Under the pieces are notes generated by a model. It did no database searches. It saw nothing but the letters and a program-made list of their open reading frames with translations, and was not told where the DNA came from. DNA of 16,429 nt, from positions 1-16,429 of the forward strand of contig DATANR010000253.1 of NCBI GenBank assembly GCA_036266155.1. The letters run 5' to 3'. A program made the position numbers and the translations under genes. Source of the stretch: SIAJ01 sp036266155. Its GTDB lineage: Bacteria > Planctomycetota > Planctomycetia > Gemmatales > Gemmataceae. Below, piece after piece: positions 7,232-16,429 of this stretch (position 1 is the first letter of the stretch; each line of letters starts with the position of its first letter).

Positions 7232-8440
7232 ATGGGCCGCACCGCGACGCCTGCCATTCCGGACTGGGCGCAATGGCTCGACAGCATGGAGGGCGTGCCG
7301 GAATATGTTCCGGTCCGCAAGCCGCCGACCGGCGTGCATCCGCGCGTCGCTCATTACTTCGAGCGCGTCGGTGAGTTGGCCCCTGGCGTTGTGCTTGCCC
7401 TGGGATTGGCATTCGCCGGTGAGCGGTTCGCCACGTGGCTCGGCACGGCGGTCCTCGGTTTCGAACACAGCCCCATCGGTGCCGTACCCGTAGCAGTTCT
7501 GCTCGGCCTGCTCGTGCGTAATGTCATCGGCCTGCCGCGCATCTATGAACCGGGGCTCAAGCTTTGCGTGCGGACGCTGCTGCGGGCCGGGATCGTTTTG
7601 TTGGGGCTTAAGCTCAGCCTGACGGTGGCCTGGAAGGTCGGGCTCGTTGCGTTTCCAGTAATTGTGTTGTGCATCATCACGGCACTGGTCGCAGCCAAGT
7701 GGCTCGGACGCGTGCTCAAACTGCCCCGGCGACTGACGATCCTGATCGCGGTTGGCACGAGCATCTGCGGCGTCAGCGCGATTGGTGCGACAGCAGCAGT
7801 TATCGAAGCTGAGGACGACGAGGTCAGTTATGCGGTTGCCTGCGTCACCGTGTTCGGCCTGCTCGCCCTATTGGGCTATCCATTCTTCGCGTTCGTCGCA
7901 TGCGCCGGCAATGAATCGGCGGCCGGCATCTTTCTCGGTACGGCGATCCACGACACGGCCCAGGTCGCCGGCGCTGGGCTCATCTATCAGCAACAATTCG
8001 ACGCAACGCAGGCTCCGATCGCGGCCATGGTCACGAAGCTGATGCGGAACACCTTCATGGCTGCGGTGATTCCGCTGATGGCCGTCGTGTATTTTCGCAC
8101 CGGACCGAAAACGAAGGGCCGCGTCAGTTGGACCCAGGCGTTGCCGCTCTTTGTGCCGGCGTTCCTGGTGGCGGCCTGCATTCGTTCGGCCGGCGACGTC
8201 GGTGATCGGCCGTTTGGCATCTTGACGAAAGACAATTGGGCCGATGTGTTGAAGGCCGGTGAATGGCTCTCGAATAAGTGCCTCGCCCTGGCGATGGTCG
8301 CGGTCGGACTCGGAACTGGCCTGGCAAACGTTCGCAAGCTTGGACTCCGCCCGCTCATGGTGGGTCTGGCGACAGCAGTGGCCGTTGGAGCGCTGAGTCT
8401 GGGACTGGTGACTGCCGCCCGCGTGCTGGGTTGGGTCTAA
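7232..8440 (+). CDS. YeiH-family putative sulfate exporter
   Basis: This 402-residue integral membrane protein belongs to the YeiH/PF03601 family, which is annotated as putative sulfate exporters although direct transport evidence is thin. After a roughly 45-residue soluble N-terminus there are about ten hydrophobic segments. Family-typical stretches are visible: LLRAGIVLLGLKLSL, VGTSICGVSAIGATAAVI, GIFLGTAIHDTAQVAGAG and TKLMRNTFMA. The frame runs open from 6755, but ATG 7232 with AAAAAGGGA just upstream fits the family length. It follows the cysteine dioxygenase gene by 14 nt. The pairing suggests export of sulfate or sulfite produced by cysteine oxidation, which is an inference from context. 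Confidence 0.92.
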   Translation: MGRTATPAIPDWAQWLDSMEGVPEYVPVRKPPTGVHPRVAHYFERVGELAPGVVLALGLAFAGERFATWLGTAVLGFEHSPIGAVPVAVLLGLLVRNVIGLPRIYEPGLKLCVRTLLRAGIVLLGLKLSLTVAWKVGLVAFPVIVLCIITALVAAKWLGRVLKLPRRLTILIAVGTSICGVSAIGATAAVIEAEDDEVSYAVACVTVFGLLALLGYPFFAFVACAGNESAAGIFLGTAIHDTAQVAGAGLIYQQQFDATQAPIAAMVTKLMRNTFMAAVIPLMAVVYFRTGPKTKGRVSWTQALPLFVPAFLVAACIRSAGDVGDRPFGILTKDNWADVLKAGEWLSNKCLALAMVAVGLGTGLANVRKLGLRPLMVGLATAVAVGALSLGLVTAARVLGWV

Positions 8441-8460
8441 CTTGATCGGATTCCTTTCTT

Positions 8461-8480
8461 GCGGCCGGATCGTCGGCCGC
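8461..8480 (+). terminator. GC-rich hairpin after the cysteine dioxygenase-transporter pair
   Basis: GCGGCCG (8461-8467) and CGGCCGC (8474-8480) form a perfect 7-bp stem with a 6-nt loop, 20 nt after the transporter stop and 58 nt before the kinase start. No T-tract follows (TTAAGC), so it may be a weak intrinsic terminator or an mRNA 3'-end stabiliser. Confidence 0.4.
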
Positions 8481-8538
8481 TTAAGCTGCTGCTTGATCTT
8501 CGACTCGCGATTTGTCCCCGCCTCCTCCGGGGTCTGCG

Positions 8539-11850
<3,312 letters not shown>

Positions 11851-11953
11851 AACGCCGATGGAACTCACGTACTCGACGCTCCAGACGTAGCCGGGCCGAC
11901 CTCACTGCGGCGTGCGCGTAGAATAACCGTGTCCACGCCACGAGGATGCGCCG

Positions 11954-12385
11954 ATGGAGAATGCCATGGGCCGAGTGCTGACGGAAGCCACAATCGAAAA
12001 TCTCAAGGATGCCTGGGACCTTGAGCGCGGGTTGATTCCAACCGAGAAGGCCCGCAAAGTCATCGTCTCGGATGCACTTGTCGACACCGGCGCTACCTTG
12101 CTTTCGCTTCCCACGCGCCTGATCCGCCAACTCGGTCTCGCGCAGACATCATCCAAGCGGGTGTCGAGCAGCATCGGTCTTGGAACCGCTTCCATGTATG
12201 AGGCCGTTCGGCTTACCATTCAGGGTCGAACGTGCACAATGGACGTCATGGAGGTCCCGGACTCCGTCCCGCCGCTCATCGGCCAGTTACCGCTCGAGCA
12301 CCTCGATCTCGTCGTTGACCTGCGGAACCGGACGCTCACCGGCAACCCGGCCCACGGCGGCGAACACGTGTACGAACTGTACTGA
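11954..12385 (+). CDS. Small retropepsin-like aspartic protease family protein
   Basis: This 143-residue soluble protein has ALVDTGATLLSLP at residues 41-53, the active-site DTG(A) signature of clan AA aspartic proteases, and a later PPLIGQLPLEHLDLVVD stretch (106-122) matching the conserved hydrophobic-Gly and 'LG..VD' strands of the fold. With a single DTG it would need to dimerise to be active, as retroviral proteases do. No retroelement genes are nearby, so it is probably one of the chromosomal bacterial members, whose substrates are largely unknown. ATG 11954 is preceded by GAGG (11943-11946). The acyl-CoA synthetase gene starts 19 nt downstream, so co-transcription is likely, but a shared function is not evident. 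Confidence 0.82.
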   Translation: MENAMGRVLTEATIENLKDAWDLERGLIPTEKARKVIVSDALVDTGATLLSLPTRLIRQLGLAQTSSKRVSSSIGLGTASMYEAVRLTIQGRTCTMDVMEVPDSVPPLIGQLPLEHLDLVVDLRNRTLTGNPAHGGEHVYELY

Positions 12386-12404
12386 AGCTCTCTCGGAACC
12401 GCTC

Positions 12405-14018
12405 ATGCCTTCCCTCTCCTACGCCCACGGCTCCTCGTCGGTCCCGCTGCTCGGCGAGACGATCGGCCAGAATTTCGCCCACACCGTCGAGCGCTTCGGC
12501 GATCGCGAGGCGCTCGTCGTTCGCCATCAGAACTTTCGAGCGACCTATCGCGAACTCGCCGATCTCGTCGGATTGGCTGCTCGCGCATTGCTGGCGCGTG
12601 GCATCAAGACCGGCGACCGCGTCGGCATCTGGTCGCCGAACCGGTATGAGTGGGTGGTCCTGCAATACGCGACCGCTCGTATCGGCGCCATCCTCGTCAA
12701 CATCAACCCGGCGTACAAGGCGACCGAGCTGGAATACTCGTTGTGCAAGAGCGGCGTCAGCTTCCTCGCGCTGGCGAGCCGATTCCGTCAGACCGACTAT
12801 ATCGCCACGCTGGCCGAAGTCCGTTCGCGCTGCCCGGCCCTGCGCGTCACGCTTGTGTTCGATACCGAGTGGATGGCCTTTCTCGACGAAGCCGCCAAGG
12901 TGAGCGAAGCCGACGTGGAGGCGATTGAACAGCGACTCCAATTCGACGACGCGATCAACATCCAGTACACGTCCGGCACCACCGGCGCGCCCAAGGGCGC
13001 CACGCTGTCGCACCACAATCTCCTCAACAACGCGTACTTCACGACCGGCCACATGGCCTACACGGAGGACGACCGCGTATGCGTGCCGGTCCCGTTCTAC
13101 CATTGCTTCGGCATGGTGATCGGCAATCTCGGCTGCACCTGCCGCGGGGCGTGCATCGTCGTGCCGAGTGAGTCCTTCGATCCGCTGGCGGTGCTCGAAA
13201 CGGTCGCGGCCGAGCGCTGCACGTCGCTCTACGGCGTCCCGACCATGTTCATCGCCGCGCTCGGCCATCCGCGCTTCGATGAGTTCGACCTGAAGTCGCT
13301 GCGGACGGGCGTCATGGCCGGCGCCCCGTGTCCCGTCGAACTGATGCGCCAGGTGCAGACGCGCATGAACATGCAGGGCGTGACCATCGTTTGCGGGATG
13401 ACCGAGACGTCGCCGAGCGCGACGCAGACCACGCTCGACGACCCGATCGAGAAGCGCGTTGAGACGGTGGGCCGGCCGCATCCGCATGCGGAGATCAAGA
13501 TCATCGATCAGACGACCGGCCACGTTGTCCCGCGCGGCACGCCCGGCGAGCAGTGCATGCGCGGCTACATGGTCATGCTCGGCTACTGGGAAGATCGGGA
13601 GGCGACGGCCAAGGCCATCGACGCGGCCGGCTGGATGCACTCGGGCGACCTGGCGGTGATGGACGAAGATGGTTACGTCCGCATTGTGGGCCGCCTGAAA
13701 GACATGATCATCCGCGGCGGCGAGAACATCTACCCGCGTGAAGTCGAGGAATACCTGCACACCGTCCCCGGCGTCGCGGAGGCGCAGGTGATCGGCGTCC
13801 CCTGTCCGAAGTACGGCGAAGAAGTGATGGCCTGGGTCCGCCTCAAGGATGGCCACAACCTGACCGGCGAGCACTTGCGCTCGGCCTGCCTCGGTCGCAT
13901 CGCCACCTACAAGATCCCAGCCCACTGGAAGTTCGTCGACGCCTTCCCCATGACCGTGACGGGCAAGGTGCAGAAGTTCCGCATGCGTGAGATCGCGGTT
14001 GCGGAGTTGGGCAGATAA
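12405..14018 (+). CDS. ACSF2-like medium/long-chain acyl-CoA synthetase
   Basis: This 537-residue member of the ANL superfamily activates a carboxylic acid with ATP to an acyl-adenylate and then to acyl-CoA. The P-loop signature YTSGTTGAPKGATLSHHN lies near residue 188. PFYHCFGMVIG, the GMTETSPS (A5) motif near 330, GWMHSGDLA, GRLKDMIIRGGENIYPREVEEYL (hinge, about 428-450) and the C-terminal catalytic Lys in TGKVQKFRMRE (near 522) are all present, so it looks complete. The sequence style is closest, from memory, to ACSF2/FadD-like fatty acyl-CoA synthetases; the exact chain length is unknown. The start is ATG 12405. A frame continues upstream to 12180 but overlaps the protease gene. No strong ribosome binding site was seen. 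Confidence 0.93.
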   Translation: MPSLSYAHGSSSVPLLGETIGQNFAHTVERFGDREALVVRHQNFRATYRELADLVGLAARALLARGIKTGDRVGIWSPNRYEWVVLQYATARIGAILVNINPAYKATELEYSLCKSGVSFLALASRFRQTDYIATLAEVRSRCPALRVTLVFDTEWMAFLDEAAKVSEADVEAIEQRLQFDDAINIQYTSGTTGAPKGATLSHHNLLNNAYFTTGHMAYTEDDRVCVPVPFYHCFGMVIGNLGCTCRGACIVVPSESFDPLAVLETVAAERCTSLYGVPTMFIAALGHPRFDEFDLKSLRTGVMAGAPCPVELMRQVQTRMNMQGVTIVCGMTETSPSATQTTLDDPIEKRVETVGRPHPHAEIKIIDQTTGHVVPRGTPGEQCMRGYMVMLGYWEDREATAKAIDAAGWMHSGDLAVMDEDGYVRIVGRLKDMIIRGGENIYPREVEEYLHTVPGVAEAQVIGVPCPKYGEEVMAWVRLKDGHNLTGEHLRSACLGRIATYKIPAHWKFVDAFPMTVTGKVQKFRMREIAVAELGR

Positions 14019-14412
14019 AAGAATCACAACGGCCAATTACGTTTCGTTCACGAAGTGACACACCCCCTAAACGAAATCTGAACGCAATTTGAAGGGCGCG
14101 GTCGCTTGGGGCAGTCTTTCAGAATATCCAAGTCCGTGCAGGTTTTGCGTCCCGTCAGTTGGCGATCTTCCTTTTTGAAAAAGTGCGTTTTCCGCGGGTT
14201 TTTGGGTAAGGTCGCCAAGATCGCCACCGTTTTGCCACACCCCCCTCGGAAGATTGCGTTTCATTGCATGCGACAGTCCCTGTTCTTCTTCGGCTTATGC
14301 GGGATCGTTACCGAAAACAGCGTGGGGGACGGGCTCGCAAGCCCGTCCCCCACGCTGGGGTTCGGATAAGAGCGGAGGGACCCTCCCGACCCGGGCACTC
14401 GACGCGGCCGGC
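14019..14412. other. Long non-coding interval between convergent genes
   Basis: This gap of about 394 bases separates the acyl-CoA synthetase gene (+) from csrA (-). It is T-rich and more AT-rich than its neighbours around 14100-14310. It contains a possible weak stem TTTCGTT (14042-14048) / AACGAAA (14070-14076) near the synthetase 3' end, a 10-bp inverted repeat at 14160-14169 / 14217-14226 and the strong palindrome at 14318-14357. The short frames here are not protein-like. Confidence 0.5.
14318..14357. repeat. Perfect 18-bp-stem palindrome between convergent genes
   Basis: Bases 14318-14335 (CAGCGTGGGGGACGGGCT) pair perfectly with 14340-14357 around a 4-nt loop CGCA. It lies between the 3' ends of a plus-strand and a minus-strand gene, so it could act as a bidirectional terminator, but it has no T-tract on either side. 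The symmetric GGGACGGGCTCGCAAGCCCGTCCC core resembles dispersed REP-like palindromes. Confidence 0.7.
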
Positions 14413-14613
14413 TCAGGAGGCGGCGGCAGTGGGTGCGGCGACGGCGTCAGGCCGTGGGTGGTTTAACGGCAACAACTCTTGGCGGTAGATCGGCACGTCG
14501 CGTGGCGCTTCGATGCCCAGACGTATCTTGCCCCGGTCGATGTCCACGACCGTTATGCAGATATTGTCCCCGATGTAGATCTTTTCCCCGAGCTTCCGGC
14601 TGAGAACCAACAT
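14413..14613 (-). CDS. csrA: Carbon storage regulator CsrA
   Basis: This 66-residue protein starts MLVLSRKLGEKIYIGDNICI and continues VVDIDRGKIRLGIEAPRDVPIYRQEL, the full CsrA/RsmA sequence. CsrA is a dimeric RNA-binding protein that binds GGA motifs in mRNA leaders to repress or stabilise translation. Arg residues of the first strand (LSRKLGE) and of the last strand and tail (APRDVPIYRQE) that contact RNA are present. The C-terminal tail is Pro/Ala-rich. The start codon (complement of 14611-14613) is fixed by the family N-terminus and by a strong AGGAGGG site at 14620-14626. A longer in-frame start at 14760 would add 49 unrelated residues and is rejected. This is the only minus-strand gene in the window. 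FliW and flagellar genes are not adjacent. Confidence 0.97.
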   Translation of the reverse strand: MLVLSRKLGEKIYIGDNICITVVDIDRGKIRLGIEAPRDVPIYRQELLPLNHPRPDAVAAPTAAAS

Positions 14614-14631
14614 TTCGATCCCTCCTGTTGG
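14607..14631 (-). promoter_or_regulatory. csrA translation-start hairpin with ribosome binding site in the loop
   Basis: On the csrA strand CCAACA (complement of 14626-14631) pairs with TGTTGG (complement of 14607-14612), which includes the TG of the ATG start codon. The 13-nt loop is GGAGGGATCGAAA and contains the ribosome binding site. A GGA in a hairpin loop over the ribosome binding site is the classic CsrA target, so csrA probably represses its own translation. Confidence 0.55.
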
Positions 14632-14976
14632 CGACCGAGTGGTCGAAGGTCGCGGAGTGCCTGCGGAAACATACGCCACGACGACCAGCTGCGCAGGCGA
14701 TGGGCCGGCACTTTTTATCCGGTTTCCCTGCGCGCTCCCGGCACGCGCGCCATGGTACATCCTTCGCGTACATCCGTCACGAAACGAACCGATTTAAGCC
14801 CTGAAATGGGGTGCCTTTGCGTCCGGAACCCGGATATTGACGCCAGCTGGACCAACACGCATTCCCCGAGTGATGCTTACCATTGCCATGATGGAAGTGA
14901 CGGTCCGGATATGCAGGCGGGTTCACGACCGGTGTAATCGCGCGAATCGGAATGGTCTGCGATGGAAGGTGTCGTC
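14614..14976. other. csrA upstream region without a supported gene
   Basis: About 360 bases lie between the csrA start and the inverted repeat at 14977. They hold the csrA leader elements. A second leader stem, GCGACC (14631-14636) / GGTCGC (14648-14653), lies immediately upstream of the start hairpin and shares base 14631 with it. No convincing promoter boxes were identified. A 152-codon plus-strand frame (14479-14937) is an antisense shadow of csrA and its leader. Confidence 0.45.
14755..14777 (-). promoter_or_regulatory. Two GGATGTAC motifs upstream of csrA, possible CsrA binding sites
   Basis: On the csrA strand ACGGATGTAC (complement of 14768-14777) is followed by AAGGATGTAC (complement of 14755-14764). 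The second contains ARGGATGT, the core of the CsrA high-affinity consensus RUACARGGAUGU as I remember it. It is flanked by GTAC on both sides, which can pair to place GGA in a 9-nt loop. The sites act only if the csrA transcript starts further upstream. Confidence 0.35.
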
Positions 14977-15040
14977 GCTGGATTCGTAAGAATTCAGGAG
15001 GCTGGCAGCGTCCCAGTTACTGAATTCTTACGAATCCAGC
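14977..15040. repeat. Perfect 21-bp inverted repeat with 22-bp spacer
   Basis: The arm at 14978-14997 (CTGGATTCGTAAGAATTCAG) is repeated as its exact reverse complement at 15020-15039, and G14977-C15040 extends it to 21 bp. The spacer holds a small nested CTGG/CCAG stem. It lies between the divergent csrA and bPH2-type genes, ending 22 nt before the latter's ATG. It may be a dispersed palindromic repeat, a cruciform or a regulatory leader hairpin. No target-site duplication or transposase was seen. Confidence 0.75.
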
Positions 15041-15062
15041 TACACGACCCGAGTTCATTGGC

Positions 15063-15563
15063 ATGGCCTCTCCGACAGATCCAACCGACCCCGCCGAGCC
15101 CGACCTGTATTGGGCCGGTCATAGCGGTTGGGCGATGATGCCGGGCGTGCTCATGGGCCTTGTGCTCTCCGCCATTGTGATGTTTGGGCTGACCTCGGCA
15201 GGCGAGTGGATGCATCTTGCTCCCGAAACCACGGCGCTCATTCGCTTCTGGGTTGTTCTGCTCGGCTGGTTAGCAGCCGGTGTCGTCTGGGCGTACCGTA
15301 GCGCCAGCTTTGTGTACCGACTGACTCCAACACACCTGTTCGTCGACTTTGGAATGTTCGACCGGCCGGCGCCGCCGATTTTGCTGTGTGATATTACGCG
15401 AGTGGAAACCCGCGCCTGGGCCTTGCGACGGTTGTTCCGCGTCGGGGCGGTGATCATCGAGTCGACCGGCCGGCCGCCGCTGCGGTTACGTGGCATCTAT
15501 CGACCCCACCAATTTGTGACGGCCATCCAGCGCGCCATTAAGAATGAGGCGAAGTCCGAATGA
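15063..15563 (+). CDS. Membrane protein with bacterial PH (bPH2/YdbS-like) domain
   Basis: This 166-residue protein has an acidic, Pro-rich N-terminus (TDPTDPAEPDLYWAGH) leading into two membrane helices at about 28-46 and 61-78. A roughly 80-residue cytoplasmic domain follows, starting YRLTPTHLFVDFGMFDRP and including ILLCDITRVETRAWALRRLFRVGAVIIES and PPLRLRGIYRP. The order 'two TM, then Y.LT..RL....G......I.L..I..V.....' is that of bPH2 (DUF304/YdbS) proteins, whose biochemical role is poorly known. Its last codon overlaps the LOG gene by four bases (ATGA at 15560), indicating translational coupling. ATG 15063 is the natural start; no strong ribosome binding site is present. Confidence 0.82.
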   Translation: MASPTDPTDPAEPDLYWAGHSGWAMMPGVLMGLVLSAIVMFGLTSAGEWMHLAPETTALIRFWVVLLGWLAAGVVWAYRSASFVYRLTPTHLFVDFGMFDRPAPPILLCDITRVETRAWALRRLFRVGAVIIESTGRPPLRLRGIYRPHQFVTAIQRAIKNEAKSE

Positions 15564-16141
15564 AACGGGTCTGCGTCTTCTGCGGGTCGAGTTCGGGTGT
15601 GCGGGCTGAGTACACGCATGCGGCAGCCGAGACCGGCGACCTCATTGCCCGTCGTGGATTGGGACTCGTCTACGGTGGCGGGCACGTCGGCTTGATGGGT
15701 GTTGTCGCCGACGCCGCTTTGCGGGCCGGCGGTTCGGTCGTCGGCGTCATTACCCAAGCTTTGAAGGATCGTGAGGTCGCGCACGACGGACTAACCGAAT
15801 TGCATACCGTCCGCACCATGCATGAGCGCAAAGCGTTGATGGCGTCGCTGAGCGATGCCTTCCTCGTCCTGCCCGGCGGCATCGGCACCTTGGAAGAGTT
15901 CTTCGAAGTCTGGACCTGGGGCCAACTCGGCGAGCACACGAAGCCGGTGGGGCTGGTCAACGTGGCCGGCTATTTCGATGGGCTCATACGGTTCCTCGAT
16001 GCGTCAATGACCGCGGGCTTTCTGAAAAGGAAGCATCGAAAGATGTTGATTGTGGGCGAGACGCCGACGGCGGTGGTCGATGCGTTTTCGGATTACAAGC
16101 CGCCGACGATCGGGAAATGGGTGGGGCCGGGCGAGACGTGA
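15560..16141 (+). CDS. LOG-family protein (nucleotide 5'-monophosphate phosphoribohydrolase)
   Basis: This 193-residue Rossmann-like protein belongs to the LOG/TIGR00730 family. Plant LOG and several bacterial homologues cleave cytokinin riboside 5'-monophosphates or AMP to base and ribose 5-phosphate. The hallmarks are RVCVFCGSSSG at the N-terminus, LVYGGGHVGLMG at about 34-45, MHERKALM at about 89-96 (catalytic Arg) and the PGGIGTLEEFFE motif at about 107-118 (catalytic Glu). The length is standard and no key residue is missing. The start overlaps the stop of the bPH2-type gene by four bases. The physiological role in a planctomycete is unknown; a nucleotide salvage or housekeeping role is the safe reading. 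Confidence 0.94.
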   Translation: MKRVCVFCGSSSGVRAEYTHAAAETGDLIARRGLGLVYGGGHVGLMGVVADAALRAGGSVVGVITQALKDREVAHDGLTELHTVRTMHERKALMASLSDAFLVLPGGIGTLEEFFEVWTWGQLGEHTKPVGLVNVAGYFDGLIRFLDASMTAGFLKRKHRKMLIVGETPTAVVDAFSDYKPPTIGKWVGPGET

Positions 16142-16144
16142 GTT

Positions 16145-16254
16145 CCAGGGGCTTACGCCCCTGGCTATTTTCGGACGCCCCGTTGGAGCTACCTTGCAGG
16201 CCCGTCCTCGCCCCAAAGGGGCGGTAGTGAATAGCCAGGGGCGTAAGCCCCTGG
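16145..16254. repeat. Inverted pair of 25-bp palindromic repeats
   Basis: A 25-nt unit at 16145-16169 is repeated as its exact reverse complement at 16230-16254. Each copy is itself a hairpin, CCAGGGGC-TTAC-GCCCCTGG or its complement CCAGGGGC-GTAA-GCCCCTGG. The 60-nt spacer contains a further stem, GCCCC-AAA-GGGGC (16210-16222). The first copy starts 4 nt after the LOG stop and may end its transcript. I recall similar GCCAGGGGCGTAAGCCCCTGG palindromes scattered through planctomycete genomes. Confidence 0.8.
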
Positions 16255-16285
16255 AGAAGATGCGTCTCAAGATCTCTTCAGCCCC

Positions 16286-16418
16286 CACGGGCAACGCCGT
16301 GAAGGATTTCACGCCCGAGTTTACCCGGTTTTGCCCCGAAGGGGCCGGGCAGGATAGCCCAGGGCAACGCCCTGGGAATCGGGATCGAATTAACTCGCTG
16401 GGCATCCTGAAAGGATGC
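16286..16418. repeat. Array of short GC-rich hairpins at the window's 3' end
   Basis: Successive perfect stems with tiny loops are present: CACGG/CCGTG (16286-16301), GCCCC-GAA-GGGGC (16333-16345), CCCAGGGC-AAC-GCCCTGGG (16358-16376) and GCATCCT-GAA-AGGATGC (16402-16418). The stems differ in sequence but share size, and three of the four have 3-nt loops. The frame covering this stretch on the minus strand (16004-16405) is a by-product of the repeats. The array may continue past the window. Confidence 0.7.
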
Positions 16419-16429
16419 GGCCGAGCGGC

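Noticed and set aside
11954..12385. Aspartic protease as a remnant of a retroelement
   Set aside because: No reverse transcriptase, integrase or terminal repeats are nearby, and the gene looks intact and chromosomal.
12336..14036. 566-codon minus-strand frame
   Set aside because: It is exactly antisense to the acyl-CoA synthetase gene, is His/Arg/Val/Asp-rich and has no family resemblance. It is a by-product of GC-rich codon use.
14413..14760. Extended csrA start giving 115 residues
   Set aside because: CsrA starts at MLVLSR, and a strong AGGAGGG site sits directly upstream of that codon.
16004..16405. 133-codon minus-strand frame over the 3' repeats
   Set aside because: The predicted protein is simply the translation of the hairpin repeats and the LOG antisense strand, a common false call in such arrays.
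16145..16418. 3' repeats as a CRISPR array
   Set aside because: Units are unequal palindromes of different sequence without regular spacers, and no cas genes are present.

Overview
This is a GC-rich, densely coding chromosomal window that most likely comes from a planctomycete (Planctomycetota). Four things point there. It carries archaeal-type formyl-transfer genes (fhcA, fhcB, fhcC). It encodes a protein with the N-terminal 'LELLEDRLPPG' motif of planctomycete exported proteins. It encodes a very long Ser/Thr kinase with a 'DWG' magnesium loop, one membrane segment and C-terminal TPRs. It also ends in a cluster of GC-rich hairpins of the kind scattered through planctomycete intergenic DNA. 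The phylum assignment is inferred; no rRNA gene is present.

Region 1 (1-4610) is a formylmethanofuran/tetrahydromethanopterin C1 block. It opens inside fhcB, the molybdopterin/tungstopterin-type subunit, which has an in-frame TGA at 328-330. That TGA lies exactly where the metal-ligating Cys (or selenocysteine in some methanogens) of FwdB/FmdB sits, and a good bacterial SECIS-like hairpin follows at 349-366. I read it as one selenoprotein gene, not two ORFs. A small toxin-antitoxin-like pair (BrnT-like plus XRE regulator) separates fhcB from fhcA (amidohydrolase subunit) and fhcC (GXGXG beta-helix subunit).

Region 2 (4611-8480) holds a LEDR-motif exported protein of unknown function. It is followed by a tight two-gene unit of a type I cysteine dioxygenase and a YeiH-family putative sulfate exporter, a plausible cysteine oxidation and sulfur disposal module that ends in a GC hairpin.

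Region 3 (8539-14018) encodes the membrane Ser/Thr kinase with about ten long-period TPRs, a small single-DTG aspartic protease and an ACSF2-like acyl-CoA synthetase.

Region 4 (14019-15062) is largely non-coding apart from csrA, the only minus-strand gene. The csrA start region is a hairpin with its GGAGGG ribosome binding site in the loop, and two GGATGT motifs lie further upstream, together suggesting autoregulation. Two strong inverted repeats lie on either side of csrA: an 18-bp stem at 14318-14357 and 21-bp arms at 14977-15040.

Region 5 (15063-16429) has a membrane bPH2-type protein overlapping by 4 nt with a LOG-family nucleotide phosphoribohydrolase. The window then ends in an array of at least seven short perfect hairpins.

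I found no tRNA, rRNA, CRISPR array, transposase or integrase gene.
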